Source: Methylobacterium sp. 17Sr1-1
GTDB lineage: Bacteria; Pseudomonadota; Alphaproteobacteria; Rhizobiales; Beijerinckiaceae
Length of the DNA: 64,000 bases
Direction of reading: 5' to 3'
Assembly (NCBI RefSeq): GCF_003173775.1
Contig: NZ_CP029552.1
Location: 1,220,001 to 1,284,000 of the forward strand
Shown here in pieces: positions 26,584 through 34,366 of this stretch. The notes under the pieces are model-generated. The model ran no database searches and was not told where the DNA came from. It was given only the letters and a program-made list of their open reading frames with translations. Position 1 is the stretch's first letter, and every line of letters begins with the position of its first letter. A program made the position numbers and the translations under genes.

Positions 26584-27315
26584 ATGCGCACCTATCGCGA
26601 CGCCAAGGCGATGGCGAAAGCCCTTCGCGAGGAACTGGGCCGGCGGGGCACGGCCCTGTCCCACGGCGAGTGCCTGGAGATCGTCGCCCGGCTTTTCGGC
26701 CTCGACAACTGGAACATCCTGTCGGCCCGCCTGACCGCGCCAGCCGAGGCGGCACGGGAGGCCGCTCTGGTGCCGCCGGTGGGCTGGCTCGTCTCCGGGT
26801 CGAAGCCGCATCTCTACGAGGTCGGCGTCGATCCCACCACGTCCTACGGCGACGGCCGGGCGGCCCTGATCCGCTGCCGCTACGCCGAGGACGATCCCGC
26901 CTACGCGGCGATGGAGAAGGGGTTCGCCACGCTGATGCAGAGCGTCGCCGCCGCGCCGTTCCGCGGCCGCCGGGTCTGCCTCAGCGCCGAGTTGCGGGTG
27001 CAGGACGTCGTCGGCGCCGCCACCCTGTGGCTGCGGGCCGACGCCGCCATCGGCCGCAGCGTCGCCTTCGACAACATGGAGGAGCGGGCGGTCAACGGGC
27101 CGCTCGCCGGCACGCAGGGCTGGACCGCCCGGCGCATCGTGCTCGACGTGCCGGAGGAGGCCGAGACCCTGCATTTCGGCTTCTACCTCCGGGGCAGCGG
27201 CCGGGCCTGGGCCGGCGGCTTCGCGCTCCGCGAGGCTTCTCCGGAGGATGAGGCCACGCTGCTCGCCCGCGTCCGTCCGGAGCCGACCAACCTCGATTTC
27301 GCCATGCCGGCGTAG
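26584..27315 (+). CDS. Protein with N-terminal glyoxalase-associated helical domain and C-terminal beta-sandwich domain
   Basis: 243 residues. The N-terminus (MRTYRDAKAMAKALREELG, HGECLEIVARLFGLDNWNIL) is the short helical module often annotated with glyoxalase-superfamily proteins. The C-terminus (residues about 120-230; VCLSAELRVQDVVGAATLWLR, SVAFDNMEERAVNG, LHFGFYLRGSGRAW) is a jelly-roll-type domain also found appended to AraC-type regulators and peptidases. Function unknown. The start at 26584 is favoured over 26479, whose extra residues have no family character. Confidence 0.65.
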   Translation: MRTYRDAKAMAKALREELGRRGTALSHGECLEIVARLFGLDNWNILSARLTAPAEAAREAALVPPVGWLVSGSKPHLYEVGVDPTTSYGDGRAALIRCRYAEDDPAYAAMEKGFATLMQSVAAAPFRGRRVCLSAELRVQDVVGAATLWLRADAAIGRSVAFDNMEERAVNGPLAGTQGWTARRIVLDVPEEAETLHFGFYLRGSGRAWAGGFALREASPEDEATLLARVRPEPTNLDFAMPA

Positions 27316-27359
27316 GCGATGGCGGGCTGAACCGGTTCCTCTCCATTCGTCATCTGGAA

Positions 27360-27394
27360 GGCAGGCCCGGTCGCCGAAGTCGGCCGGGCCTGCC
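27360..27394. terminator. Bidirectional hairpin between convergent genes
   Basis: GGCAGGCCCGG (27360-27370) pairs perfectly with CCGGGCCTGCC (27384-27394). It lies between the stop at 27315 (plus) and the SbcD-like stop at 27402 (minus). No strong T run, but position and stem strength fit transcription end for both sides. Confidence 0.6.
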
Positions 27395-27401
27395 CACGCT
27401 C

Positions 27402-28403
27402 TCAAGTGCCCCGCTTCGCCACCGCCGCCTCGACCAGCGAGCGGATCGCCGCCCGCACCGGCTCCGGGGTCTCATCGCGAGAGAATTTCGCCTCGATCTC
27501 CTCGCGGATCAGGGCGCCGTCGTCGCTGCGCGCGAGGTCGGTGGTGGTCTCGGCCTGGAGGAGGGAGACGAACGCGCTCTCGACCCGGCCGATCGCCTCC
27601 GGCGAGGCGTCGGCCGCGACCTGGCGGCCGGTGAGGTCGAACACGTCCGCCGCGAAGGGCAGCCGCTCCTCGCGGAGCGACAGGTCGCCCGAGAGCACGA
27701 AGACGGCCGGGACGTGGGCGATCAGGTCGATCGAGCCGCGGGTGATGTTGCCCGGGTTGAACCACAGCGTGTCGCCGATCCGCACCGGGGCGTGGCGCTT
27801 GTGGACGTGGCCGTTGAGCGCCAGCGCACAGCCCCGGATCGCCTCCGGCGGCACCGCACCCGGATAGCCCGCCCCGAAGGCGAGGTCGTGATGGGTGAGC
27901 CAGACGACCGCGTCGGCCCCTGGGAAGAGCCCGCGCGCGTCCGACGGGATCGCCTGCCCGAAGGGCGTGGCGCCGAGGCCGATCAGGCGTTCCCCCACCC
28001 GGTACTGCGCCGCCGGACCGGATTCCGGCACCGCGTCGAGGACGTCGCTCACCGCCAGCATCGCCAGGCTGTCGCCGTCCGACAGGCGGGTGTGGCGGAT
28101 GTCGTGGTTGCCGACATTGGCGAGCGGGCGATGGCGGAACCCCTTGAGGACCCGGATCAGGCGCGACTTCAGGCTCTCGTCCGGCTCGACCGGCCGCTCG
28201 AACAGGTCGCCGAGGAGCACGGGCGCGAGGTCGCGGTCGTTGGCGAGCGCCACGCAATGCTCGAGCTTGGCCAGGACCGGCGCCGGCCAGTCCGGATCCT
28301 TGCGCCGGCCCGGCCGGCGCGACGAGACGTGCGGGTCGCCGACGACGAGGAGGCCGGCGCACGCGACCGGCGCGGCGTCGAGCCGCTCGCGGCCGAGGAT
28401 CAT
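27402..28403 (-). CDS. SbcD/Mre11-type metallophosphoesterase nuclease
   Basis: 333 residues with all calcineurin-type nuclease motifs: GDPH (22-25), LLGDLFE (63-69), NVGNHD (96-101), LTHHD (169-173) and NGHVHKRH (197-204). The C-terminal 100 residues are helical and could dock on the ATPase, as the capping and ATPase-binding regions of Mre11 do. It is the last gene of a three-gene minus-strand unit, and its ATG overlaps the stop of the SbcC-like gene by 4 nt. By family it should cut and resect DNA ends with Mn2+ under control of its ATPase partner. Confidence 0.88.
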   Translation of the reverse strand: MILGRERLDAAPVACAGLLVVGDPHVSSRRPGRRKDPDWPAPVLAKLEHCVALANDRDLAPVLLGDLFERPVEPDESLKSRLIRVLKGFRHRPLANVGNHDIRHTRLSDGDSLAMLAVSDVLDAVPESGPAAQYRVGERLIGLGATPFGQAIPSDARGLFPGADAVVWLTHHDLAFGAGYPGAVPPEAIRGCALALNGHVHKRHAPVRIGDTLWFNPGNITRGSIDLIAHVPAVFVLSGDLSLREERLPFAADVFDLTGRQVAADASPEAIGRVESAFVSLLQAETTTDLARSDDGALIREEIEAKFSRDETPEPVRAAIRSLVEAAVAKRGT

Positions 28404-30340
28404 GCCGCCTCCCCCGCCGGGGCGTGGCGGTGGCCGGCGAGGAGAGACGCGGGCGCGGCCGGCGTGCCGCAGGCCGGGCAGCGCCCGCCGGTCGAGGCCA
28501 GAACCTCCGCCATCTCGGCCTCCGCCGCCGCGAGCCCGTCGCGGGAGGCCGCCTCCCGGCCCTGCGCCTCGGCGAGGCGGCGGCCGATCTCGGCGAGGCG
28601 CCGGGCGGTCGCCGCGGCGTCCGGCCGGAGCACCGGCACGGGCGGCGCCGGAAGATCGTGCAGAGCCCGAACCCGCGCTTCCGCGTCGGCGAGGCCCGCC
28701 CGCAGCCGGCGCAGCCGGGCGGCGTGCGCCGCGGCCTGGGCGGTGTCGCGCGGCAGCGGCGCCTCCGGCGGCAGGTCCGCCAGGGCCGCGACCCTGCCCT
28801 GCGCCCCCGCGAGATCGGCGGCGGCGGCGAGGACGCGGCGGCCGAGCGCCTCGCGGTTGCGCGCCTCGGCCAGCGCCCGGCCGAGTTCCGCCCCGACCTC
28901 CGGACCCGGCAGGCCGGCGAGCGCCCGCGCCCGGGCGGCGGCGCCCGTCGCCAGGCGCTCGGCGCGGGCGAGGCGCTCGGCCAGGTCCGCGCGGGCGCGC
29001 AGGCGCGCGGCGGCTGCCGCCAGGGCGCCGGCGTCGTCGTGCAGCCCGTGCAGCGTCTCCGCCAGGGCGTCGAGCCCGTCGAGGGCCGCGAGGCGCTCGT
29101 GCAGGCGGGTGATCTCGCGCTCGCCCTCGCGGATCGTGCGCTGGTCCTCGGTGACGCGCTCGCGCTGGAGCGCCTGCATGTCGCGGATCAGCCCGGCCTC
29201 GCGACCGATCGACAGCACCGCCGAGCGCCGGGCCGGCTTCTCGCCGAGCAGGAAGACCGGGAATTTCTGGTGCGCGACGTGCACGTCGAGCTCCTCGACC
29301 CGGGTGATGCCGTAGAGCCGCTCGACCCAAGGGGGCACGTCGCGCCCGCCGGTCTCGAAGGTGGTGCCGGCCTCCTGCACCAGCGATCCGTCGGCCTCGT
29401 GCAGCGACCACAGGTTGACCGGGGTGCGCTTCGGCTGGCGGACGTAGCGGAGCACGCGGCCCCCGGCGACGCCGATCTCGACCCACGCCGCGCTGCGGCC
29501 GGCCCGCACCAGGCTGTCGCGCACCTCGCCGTAGAACACTGCCCGCAGGGCCCGGATCACCGTCGACTTGCCGTGGTTGTTGGGCCCGACGAGGGCGTTG
29601 ACGCCGGGCGAGAGCGGCAGGGTCGCATCGCAGAAGCCCTGGACGTCGATCAGGCGGATGAACCGGAAGCCCGGCCTGTCGGGCGTCCATTGCGCCGCGC
29701 AAAGACCGGCCGGGCCTTCGATCGCGACCCCGGTCTCGGGCCGCCCGGCGATGCGGCTGACGGTGAGGCCGGCCTCGAACCCCGCGACGTCGTGGTGCGA
29801 GATCGCCAGGCATTGCACCCCGAGCCGGGCGGCGCCGTCGTCGAGCACGCGGTAGAAGGCCGGCACCCGCTCGGGCGCGATCCAGCAATCGGCCTCGTCG
29901 AGGGCGAGGAAGCGGCCGACGCCGGCCTTGACCACCGCGATCAGGCGCAGCGCCATGCCGACGACGTTGGTCATCGCGCCGCCATTGTCCTCCAGCACGT
30001 CCTCGCGCCCGCCATCCGGGCGCTCGACCCCGATATCGAGGGCAGGCAGGCCGCGCTCGGTGGTCAGGTCCAGGCGCACCGGCTTCTCGCCGGGCAGGAC
30101 CTCCTGGACGAGCGCGGTGAGCAGGGTCTCGAAGGTCGCGACGCTGCGCCGGTTGGCGTCCTGCTGCAGCTCGCGCAGGTAGGTGTCGACGGCGTCGCGC
30201 TGCGCCAGCCGGCCTTTGGCGGCGGCGACGAGCCGCGTGCGCTCGGCGAGGGTTTTCTGGTCGCCGTCGCGGGCCGCCTCCAGGCGGGCGAGCAGGCGGC
30301 CGGCGCGGGTCAGCGCGTCCTGGATGTCGGCAGGCGTCAC
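28400..30340 (-). CDS. Circularly permuted SbcC/Rad50-type ATPase
   Basis: 646 residues from GTG 30340. Motifs occur in swapped order. A short N-terminal coil (1-75) leads into the usual C-terminal head lobe: signature-like EDNGGAMTNVVG (117-128), Walker B RFLALDEAD (143-151) and His-loop ISHHD (180-184). Only then comes the usual N-terminal lobe: FRFIRLIDVQGF (225-236), Walker A GPNNHGKST (252-260) and Q-loop AHQKFPVFLL (356-365). A roughly 240-residue helical coil follows, with the zinc-hook-like CPAC at 621-624, only about 20 residues from the end. In normal SbcC/Rad50 the order is Walker A, coil, hook, coil, Walker B. Upstream is a small coiled-coil gene 23 nt away; downstream is the nuclease gene, overlapped by ATGA. 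An SOS box precedes the unit. Confidence 0.85.
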   Translation of the reverse strand: MTPADIQDALTRAGRLLARLEAARDGDQKTLAERTRLVAAAKGRLAQRDAVDTYLRELQQDANRRSVATFETLLTALVQEVLPGEKPVRLDLTTERGLPALDIGVERPDGGREDVLEDNGGAMTNVVGMALRLIAVVKAGVGRFLALDEADCWIAPERVPAFYRVLDDGAARLGVQCLAISHHDVAGFEAGLTVSRIAGRPETGVAIEGPAGLCAAQWTPDRPGFRFIRLIDVQGFCDATLPLSPGVNALVGPNNHGKSTVIRALRAVFYGEVRDSLVRAGRSAAWVEIGVAGGRVLRYVRQPKRTPVNLWSLHEADGSLVQEAGTTFETGGRDVPPWVERLYGITRVEELDVHVAHQKFPVFLLGEKPARRSAVLSIGREAGLIRDMQALQRERVTEDQRTIREGEREITRLHERLAALDGLDALAETLHGLHDDAGALAAAAARLRARADLAERLARAERLATGAAARARALAGLPGPEVGAELGRALAEARNREALGRRVLAAAADLAGAQGRVAALADLPPEAPLPRDTAQAAAHAARLRRLRAGLADAEARVRALHDLPAPPVPVLRPDAAATARRLAEIGRRLAEAQGREAASRDGLAAAEAEMAEVLASTGGRCPACGTPAAPASLLAGHRHAPAGEAA

Positions 30341-30363
30341 GGGTGTCTCACGTCGCGGGCGCC

Positions 30364-30705
30364 TCAGCGGCCCTGGTCGAGGGCGTCGAGGCGGTCCTGG
30401 ACCGCGCGCAGGGACTGGGCGAAGGCCTCGACCCGGCGGGCATTCTCGGCCCTGGCCTCCTCGATCATGCGGCGGATCTCGGCCTCGTCGTCGGTGCCCA
30501 GCTCCTCGCGGGCCTGGGTCCGGGCTGCGGCGAGCTCGGCGGTCAGGCGCTCGACGTCGCTCTCCGCCCGGATCCGGTCGGCGCGCAGGCGCTCGTAGGC
30601 CGGCTGCAGCGCCTCGAGGCGACGCAGGGCCTCGACGTCGGGACCCGGTTCCCGCCCACCCGGCTCTCGCATACCGGATTCGTGGCCCTTGCGGCTGCGC
30701 TCCAT
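30364..30705 (-). CDS. Small coiled-coil protein of the SbcC/SbcD-like unit
   Basis: 113 residues. After a basic/Gly-rich N-terminus (1-22), almost the whole chain is a charged, heptad-like helix (LEALQPAYERLRADRIRAES, AEIRRMIEEARAENARRVEA, LRAVQDRLDALD). No family recognised. The ATG at 30705 is chosen because GAGGAG lies 6-7 nt before it; ATG 30723 lacks a Shine-Dalgarno sequence. It is 23 nt ahead of the permuted ATPase, whose N-terminal coil is short, so it might supply coil mass to that protein. That last point is speculation. Confidence 0.65.
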   Translation of the reverse strand: MERSRKGHESGMREPGGREPGPDVEALRRLEALQPAYERLRADRIRAESDVERLTAELAAARTQAREELGTDDEAEIRRMIEEARAENARRVEAFAQSLRAVQDRLDALDQGR

Positions 30706-30821
30706 CTGGCTCCTCGTGTTCATCGGCAGGAGGTGGCATCCGGGCCGGGCTTTGGCAACGGCGCCGGCCCTCGAGAAATGTCCGTCGATCCCTGTTGACG
30801 ACCTGTGCAAATCAGCCCAGT

Positions 30822-30836
30822 GTTCCGGAAATGTTC
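30822..30836. promoter_or_regulatory. LexA (SOS) box, GTTC-N7-GTTC
   Basis: GTTCCGGAAATGTTC is an exact match. It lies in the divergent gap, 117 nt before the coiled-coil/SbcC/SbcD-like unit (minus) and 75 nt before the plus-strand gene at 30911, so it could serve either or both. Confidence 0.7.
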
Positions 30837-30910
30837 CACACGACGAGCCGGTCCGGGAGGCGGCGCGGCGTCGCGGCGGAACCTCCGCAGTGGAAGCTTG
30901 GGAGACCCGC

Positions 30911-31315
30911 ATGGAGACCACCCGCCTGGACGACGAAGCGGCCGAGGCTGCCCCGCTGTTCGAGAACCGGGACTGGCGCCTCCACGCGGACGGGCTGGAG
31001 CACCGGGATACCGGCTACTTCATCGACCGCGACACGGTGGGCGCCAAACGGCCGGACGGCCACTGGGAATGGCCGCTGCATCTCTCGGAGAAGAGCTGGT
31101 GCGGCGTGCGCAGCTTCCGCGAGGCCTTCACCGCCGCCCTCGACGCCTTCGGCATCGCGCCCGACCGCAAGCTCACTTTGTCCTTCGCGCTCGGCTTCGG
31201 CACCCGGGTCGGAGGGGCCGCGCCGGACGCCTTCGTGCCCCTCGCCGATCTGGTGCGCATGCGGGCGCCGGCGCCGCGCGTGACGGCCCGCCCGCTGGTG
31301 GCCGCGAGCGCCTGA
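30911..31315 (+). CDS. Uncharacterised protein
   Basis: 134 residues; no family recognised. The centre (RDWRLHADGLEHRDTGYFID, DGHWEWPLHLSEKSWCGVRSFREAFTAAL) is Trp- and His-rich and well ordered in appearance, suggesting a small soluble cytosolic domain. The C-terminus is an Arg/Pro/Val-rich tail. A GGAG precedes ATG 30911. It is divergent from the SbcC-like unit and shares its SOS-box-containing intergenic region. Codon use is like its neighbours. Confidence 0.65.
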   Translation: METTRLDDEAAEAAPLFENRDWRLHADGLEHRDTGYFIDRDTVGAKRPDGHWEWPLHLSEKSWCGVRSFREAFTAALDAFGIAPDRKLTLSFALGFGTRVGGAAPDAFVPLADLVRMRAPAPRVTARPLVAASA

Positions 31316-31405
31316 GCGCTCTCCTTTGCACCCGAACACCCTCCCCCGGCGCCGGGAAATGCTCTAGAGCCCACCGCAGCGACAACGTGCGGGGAGTGGG
31401 CGGGC

Positions 31406-31717
31406 GTGAGCGGGCACCGCAGCGTGGAGATCATCGTCCGGGGCCGTGTCCAGGGCGTCGGCTACCGGGCCTGGACCAAGGGCGTCGCGGAGGCGCGCGG
31501 CCTCGCCGGCACCGTGCGCAACCGGCACGACGGCAGCGTCGAGGCCCGCCTCGCCGGGCCGGCGGAGGCCGTCGCGGCGATGATCGAGGCCTGCCGCCAG
31601 GGCCCGCCCGGGGCGCGGGTCCAGGACCTCTCCGTCACCGATCTCTCGATCGAGGACCTCGCCGGGAGCGAGACGCAGGCCGCCCCGCGCGGCGTGCAGA
31701 TCCTGCCGACCGCCTGA
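31406..31717 (+). CDS. acyP: Acylphosphatase
   Basis: A 103-residue acylphosphatase from GTG 31406. The active site is visible as VRGRVQGVGYRAW, with the catalytic Arg, and GLAGTVRNRHDGSVEARLAG, with the Asn of the second motif. It hydrolyses acyl phosphates such as 1,3-bisphosphoglycerate and is cytosolic. It is 10 nt upstream of a DUF599 gene on the same strand, so the two are probably co-transcribed. Confidence 0.93.
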   Translation: MSGHRSVEIIVRGRVQGVGYRAWTKGVAEARGLAGTVRNRHDGSVEARLAGPAEAVAAMIEACRQGPPGARVQDLSVTDLSIEDLAGSETQAAPRGVQILPTA

Positions 31718-31727
31718 CGGGGCCGGC

Positions 31728-32432
31728 ATGAATCCGGATCTCGGGAGCAGCTTCTCGCTCCTCGACCTCGCGGCCCTCCTCTGCTTCCTCACGGCGTGGT
31801 GGGGCTATTCCTACGCGGTCGAGCACCTGTCCGGGGGCAAGCGCAGCCTCAACGGCATGATGAACCGCTACCGCCACGCCTGGGCCGACCAGCAGATCGT
31901 GCGCGAGAACCGGGTGGTCGACACCACCATCAACGCCTCGCTGCAGAACGGCACCGCCTTCTTCGCCTCGACGGCGCTGATCGCGCTCGGGAGCGCGCTC
32001 ACCCTGTCGCGCTCGTCCGACGACGCCCTGACGCTGTTCTCCACCCTGCCCTTCGGCGCGCCGATGACCCGGGCGGTATGGGAGATCAAGGTGGCGGGCC
32101 TCGCGCTGATCTTCGTCTACGCCTTCTTCAAGTTCGCCTGGGCCTACCGGCTGTTCAATTACGGCGCGATCCTCATCGGCGCCGTGCCGCCGCGCGACGG
32201 CGACCGGGCCCTGATCGAGCGGGCGGCGCGGCGGGCCGCCGCCATGAACGTGGTGGCGGGCGGCCACTTCAACCGCGGGCAGCGTGCGTTCTTCTTCGCG
32301 CTGGCCTATCTCGGATGGTTCGTCAGCGCTTACGTGCTGTTCGCCACCACCGCGATGGTGCTCACCGTGATGTGGCAGCGCCAGTTCGCCTCCGACGCCC
32401 GTCGGGCCTTGCAGGAATACGATGATCCCTGA
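31728..32432 (+). CDS. DUF599 family membrane protein
   Basis: A 234-residue inner-membrane protein with about four hydrophobic segments. The DUF599 pattern is seen in RYRHAWADQQIVRENRVVDTTINASLQNGTAFFAST and FFALAYLGWFVSAYVLFAT. Function unknown. It overlaps the DUF3253 gene by 11 nt and follows acylphosphatase closely. Confidence 0.87.
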   Translation: MNPDLGSSFSLLDLAALLCFLTAWWGYSYAVEHLSGGKRSLNGMMNRYRHAWADQQIVRENRVVDTTINASLQNGTAFFASTALIALGSALTLSRSSDDALTLFSTLPFGAPMTRAVWEIKVAGLALIFVYAFFKFAWAYRLFNYGAILIGAVPPRDGDRALIERAARRAAAMNVVAGGHFNRGQRAFFFALAYLGWFVSAYVLFATTAMVLTVMWQRQFASDARRALQEYDDP

Positions 32433-32685
32433 CGATTACGAGATCGAACTCACCCTGGTGCGCCTCGTCACCGATCGCGGGGCCGACAAGACCGTCTGCC
32501 CCTCCGAGGTCGCCCGCGCGCTCGGCGGGCCCCACCCGGACGGCTGGGGCCCCCTGATGCAGCCGGTCCGCCGCCAGGCGGTGCGGCTGATGAAGGCGGG
32601 GCGGATCGCCATCCTGCGCAAGGGCAAGGTGGTGGCGGATCCGGACCATTTTCGCGGGATCTACCGGTTGTCGCTGCCGCGGTAG
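32422..32685 (+). CDS. DUF3253 domain-containing protein
   Basis: An 87-residue winged-helix-like protein: CPSEVARALGG, then MQPVRRQAVRLMKAGRIAILRKGKVVADPD, matching the DUF3253 pattern. It might bind nucleic acid, but no role is established. Its start lies inside the end of the DUF599 gene (11-nt overlap), so it is the third gene of the acylphosphatase unit. Confidence 0.85.
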   Translation: MIPDDYEIELTLVRLVTDRGADKTVCPSEVARALGGPHPDGWGPLMQPVRRQAVRLMKAGRIAILRKGKVVADPDHFRGIYRLSLPR

Positions 32686-32689
32686 CGGA

Positions 32690-33193
32690 TCAACGGTGGC
32701 TGCGGGCTCCGCGAATATCCTTGACCAGCAGGAAGAGGTGCCGCGGATCCGTCGGCGACGGCACGAAGCCGAAATGTCGATAGAAGGATGCCGCCGCTTC
32801 GTCCTTCGCGTGAACGGCCAATGCCCGGGCACCAATCAGGTCGATAGCCTGTAGAGCGCGGTCGAGAGCATCTCGCAGCAAGCTCGCGCCGAGCCCCTTG
32901 CCTTGCAGCCGGGTATGAACGGCCAACCGGGCCAGGATCAGCAGCGGGATCGGATGCCGCGGCATGCCTTTCACGATACGGTCCGGCGCGTTCGCGTGCT
33001 GAACCTCGCCGGCGATCAGTGTGTGGAAGCCGACCACCTCCGCACTCTCCAGCGCGACATAGGTCCGCGCGGAGTTCGCCGCCTGCGCTTGAAGAGCATG
33101 CCGTATCAGGAAACGGTCCAGGGCTGGATGACCGCAGGTGAAGCCGTCGACGATGTGGTCACGTCGCAACGGTTCTATCCGGAAGCCCGTCAC
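32690..33193 (-). CDS. GNAT toxin of TacT type (type II toxin-antitoxin)
   Basis: A 167-residue GNAT acetyltransferase with the TacT-like layout: FTCGHPALDRFLIRHA at the N-terminus, RTYVALESAEVVGFHTL, LLILARLAVHTRLQGKGLGASLL (acetyl-CoA-binding Q/RxxGxG/A as QGKGLG) and a C-terminal AASFYRHFGF. TacT-type toxins acetylate charged tRNAs and stop translation. The start overlaps the antitoxin stop by 4 nt, the usual order of antitoxin first. Confidence 0.88.
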   Translation of the reverse strand: MTGFRIEPLRRDHIVDGFTCGHPALDRFLIRHALQAQAANSARTYVALESAEVVGFHTLIAGEVQHANAPDRIVKGMPRHPIPLLILARLAVHTRLQGKGLGASLLRDALDRALQAIDLIGARALAVHAKDEAAASFYRHFGFVPSPTDPRHLFLLVKDIRGARSHR

Positions 33194-33486
33194 GGTTCGT
33201 CGTCAGTGCCGCGATCGAACATCGTGGGCTCGCGAAACAGGCGCTGAAGCCGTTCGAGCGTGCGGGGCGGCGCATCGAGAGCTTCCACGAAACGGTGCCA
33301 ATCCGCGTCTTCGAGCGTGAAAACGCGGCGATCGGCCAAACGCTCCTCTGCCTCCCGCAAAGCCGAGTCTAGAACGAACTCGCTCACGCTTTTATGTGCA
33401 GCCTCGGCCGCGGCCTGAAGCGTCCGCTTCGCGGCCGACGTCAGACGAAGGTCAAGCTTCTCACTCTGAGCAGCTCTTTGGGCCAT
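33190..33486 (-). CDS. DUF1778 antitoxin (TacA type)
   Basis: A 98-residue ribbon-helix-helix antitoxin. KLDLRLTSAAKRTLQAAAEAAHKSVSEFVLDSAL is the DUF1778 RHH DNA-binding domain. The acidic C-terminal tail (LEDADWHRFVEALDAPP) should wrap the toxin. RHH antitoxins normally repress their own operon. An in-frame ATG at 33504 would add six residues; 33486 is used as MAQRAAQ fits the family better. Confidence 0.87.
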   Translation of the reverse strand: MAQRAAQSEKLDLRLTSAAKRTLQAAAEAAHKSVSEFVLDSALREAEERLADRRVFTLEDADWHRFVEALDAPPRTLERLQRLFREPTMFDRGTDDEP

Positions 33487-33549
33487 CGCGCACTCCTGAT
33501 TCAAGGATATCGCGCGATGCCCGACATTGTCACGACAATCTTACGAGCG

Positions 33550-34338
33550 TCACGGCGCCGGGAACACCGCCTCCGTATACCCGGACGCCCAGTACGCCAC
33601 GAGGCCGAGCCACTCGCGCACCGCGATGTCGACCTCGAACAGGCCGTCCCCCGCCGTGGCGTGGATCGAGTTCCTTCGGGGTGCGGTCCGATAATCGACC
33701 GGATAGGCCGTGACCGTGTAGCCGGCGCGGCGGAAGCAGCCCATCGCCCGCGGCATGTGCCAGGCCGAGGTGACGAGGAGCCAGCGCTCGCCGGGCTTGG
33801 GCTTCGCCAGTTCGGCGCTGAAAACGGCGTTCTCGTGGGTGTTGCGGGACTTCTCGTCGTAGGTGATCCGCTCCGGCGCCACGCCGAGGGAGGCGGCGTG
33901 ACGGCGCAGGATCCGCGATTCGGACACGCCGCCGTCGCCGGTGAGGCGGCCGGACCCGCCGGCGAAGACGAGCGTGGCCTGCGGGTAGCGCCGGGCGAGG
34001 TCGCCGAGCGCGACCAGGCGCTCGCCGGCCTCGTTGAGCAGCATCTGGCCGCGGGTCGCCGACAGCCCGGTCTCGATGCCGCCGCCGAGCACCACGATGC
34101 CGGCGACCGGCGCGCCGTCGTCGCGGAACGCCGGGAACCGCTCCTCGAGCGGCCGGAAGGCGAAGGAGCCCAGCGGGGAGAGGCCGCCGACCAGGAGGGC
34201 GAGGCCGGCGGCGGCCACGAGGCAAAGGCCGAGGCGCCGCCAGCGCAGGGCCAAGCCTGCCCCGGCCAGAACCAGGAGCAGGAGCAGGTTCGAAGGCGCC
34301 GTGAGGAACCACAGCACCTTCGAGAGCACGAAGAACAC
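33550..34338 (-). CDS. YdcF/DUF218 family protein
   Basis: A 262-residue protein with two N-terminal membrane helices (NLLLLLVLAGAGLAL and LGLCLVAAAGLALLVGG) and a DUF218 domain: GIVVLGGGIETG, TLVFAGGSG, DEKSRNTHENAVF and VTSAWHMPRAMGCF. The domain faces the periplasm. Relatives such as ElyC/SanA affect cell-envelope integrity; the precise reaction is unclear. Confidence 0.88.
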   Translation of the reverse strand: MFFVLSKVLWFLTAPSNLLLLLVLAGAGLALRWRRLGLCLVAAAGLALLVGGLSPLGSFAFRPLEERFPAFRDDGAPVAGIVVLGGGIETGLSATRGQMLLNEAGERLVALGDLARRYPQATLVFAGGSGRLTGDGGVSESRILRRHAASLGVAPERITYDEKSRNTHENAVFSAELAKPKPGERWLLVTSAWHMPRAMGCFRRAGYTVTAYPVDYRTAPRRNSIHATAGDGLFEVDIAVREWLGLVAYWASGYTEAVFPAP

Positions 34339-34366
34339 CGGCGAGATCCGGTCGTCTGTGTCGGGA

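Noticed and set aside
27402..29888. Single 828-residue fusion of nuclease and ATPase
   Set aside because: The N-terminal part of that frame is the shadow of the SbcC-like gene in another frame; the nuclease begins at ATG 28403 in a 4-nt overlap.
28400..30739. Longer reading of the SbcC-like gene starting at 30739
   Set aside because: The extra 133 residues lie out of frame over the coiled-coil gene and are Arg/Pro-rich; GTG 30340 gives a start 23 nt after the preceding gene.
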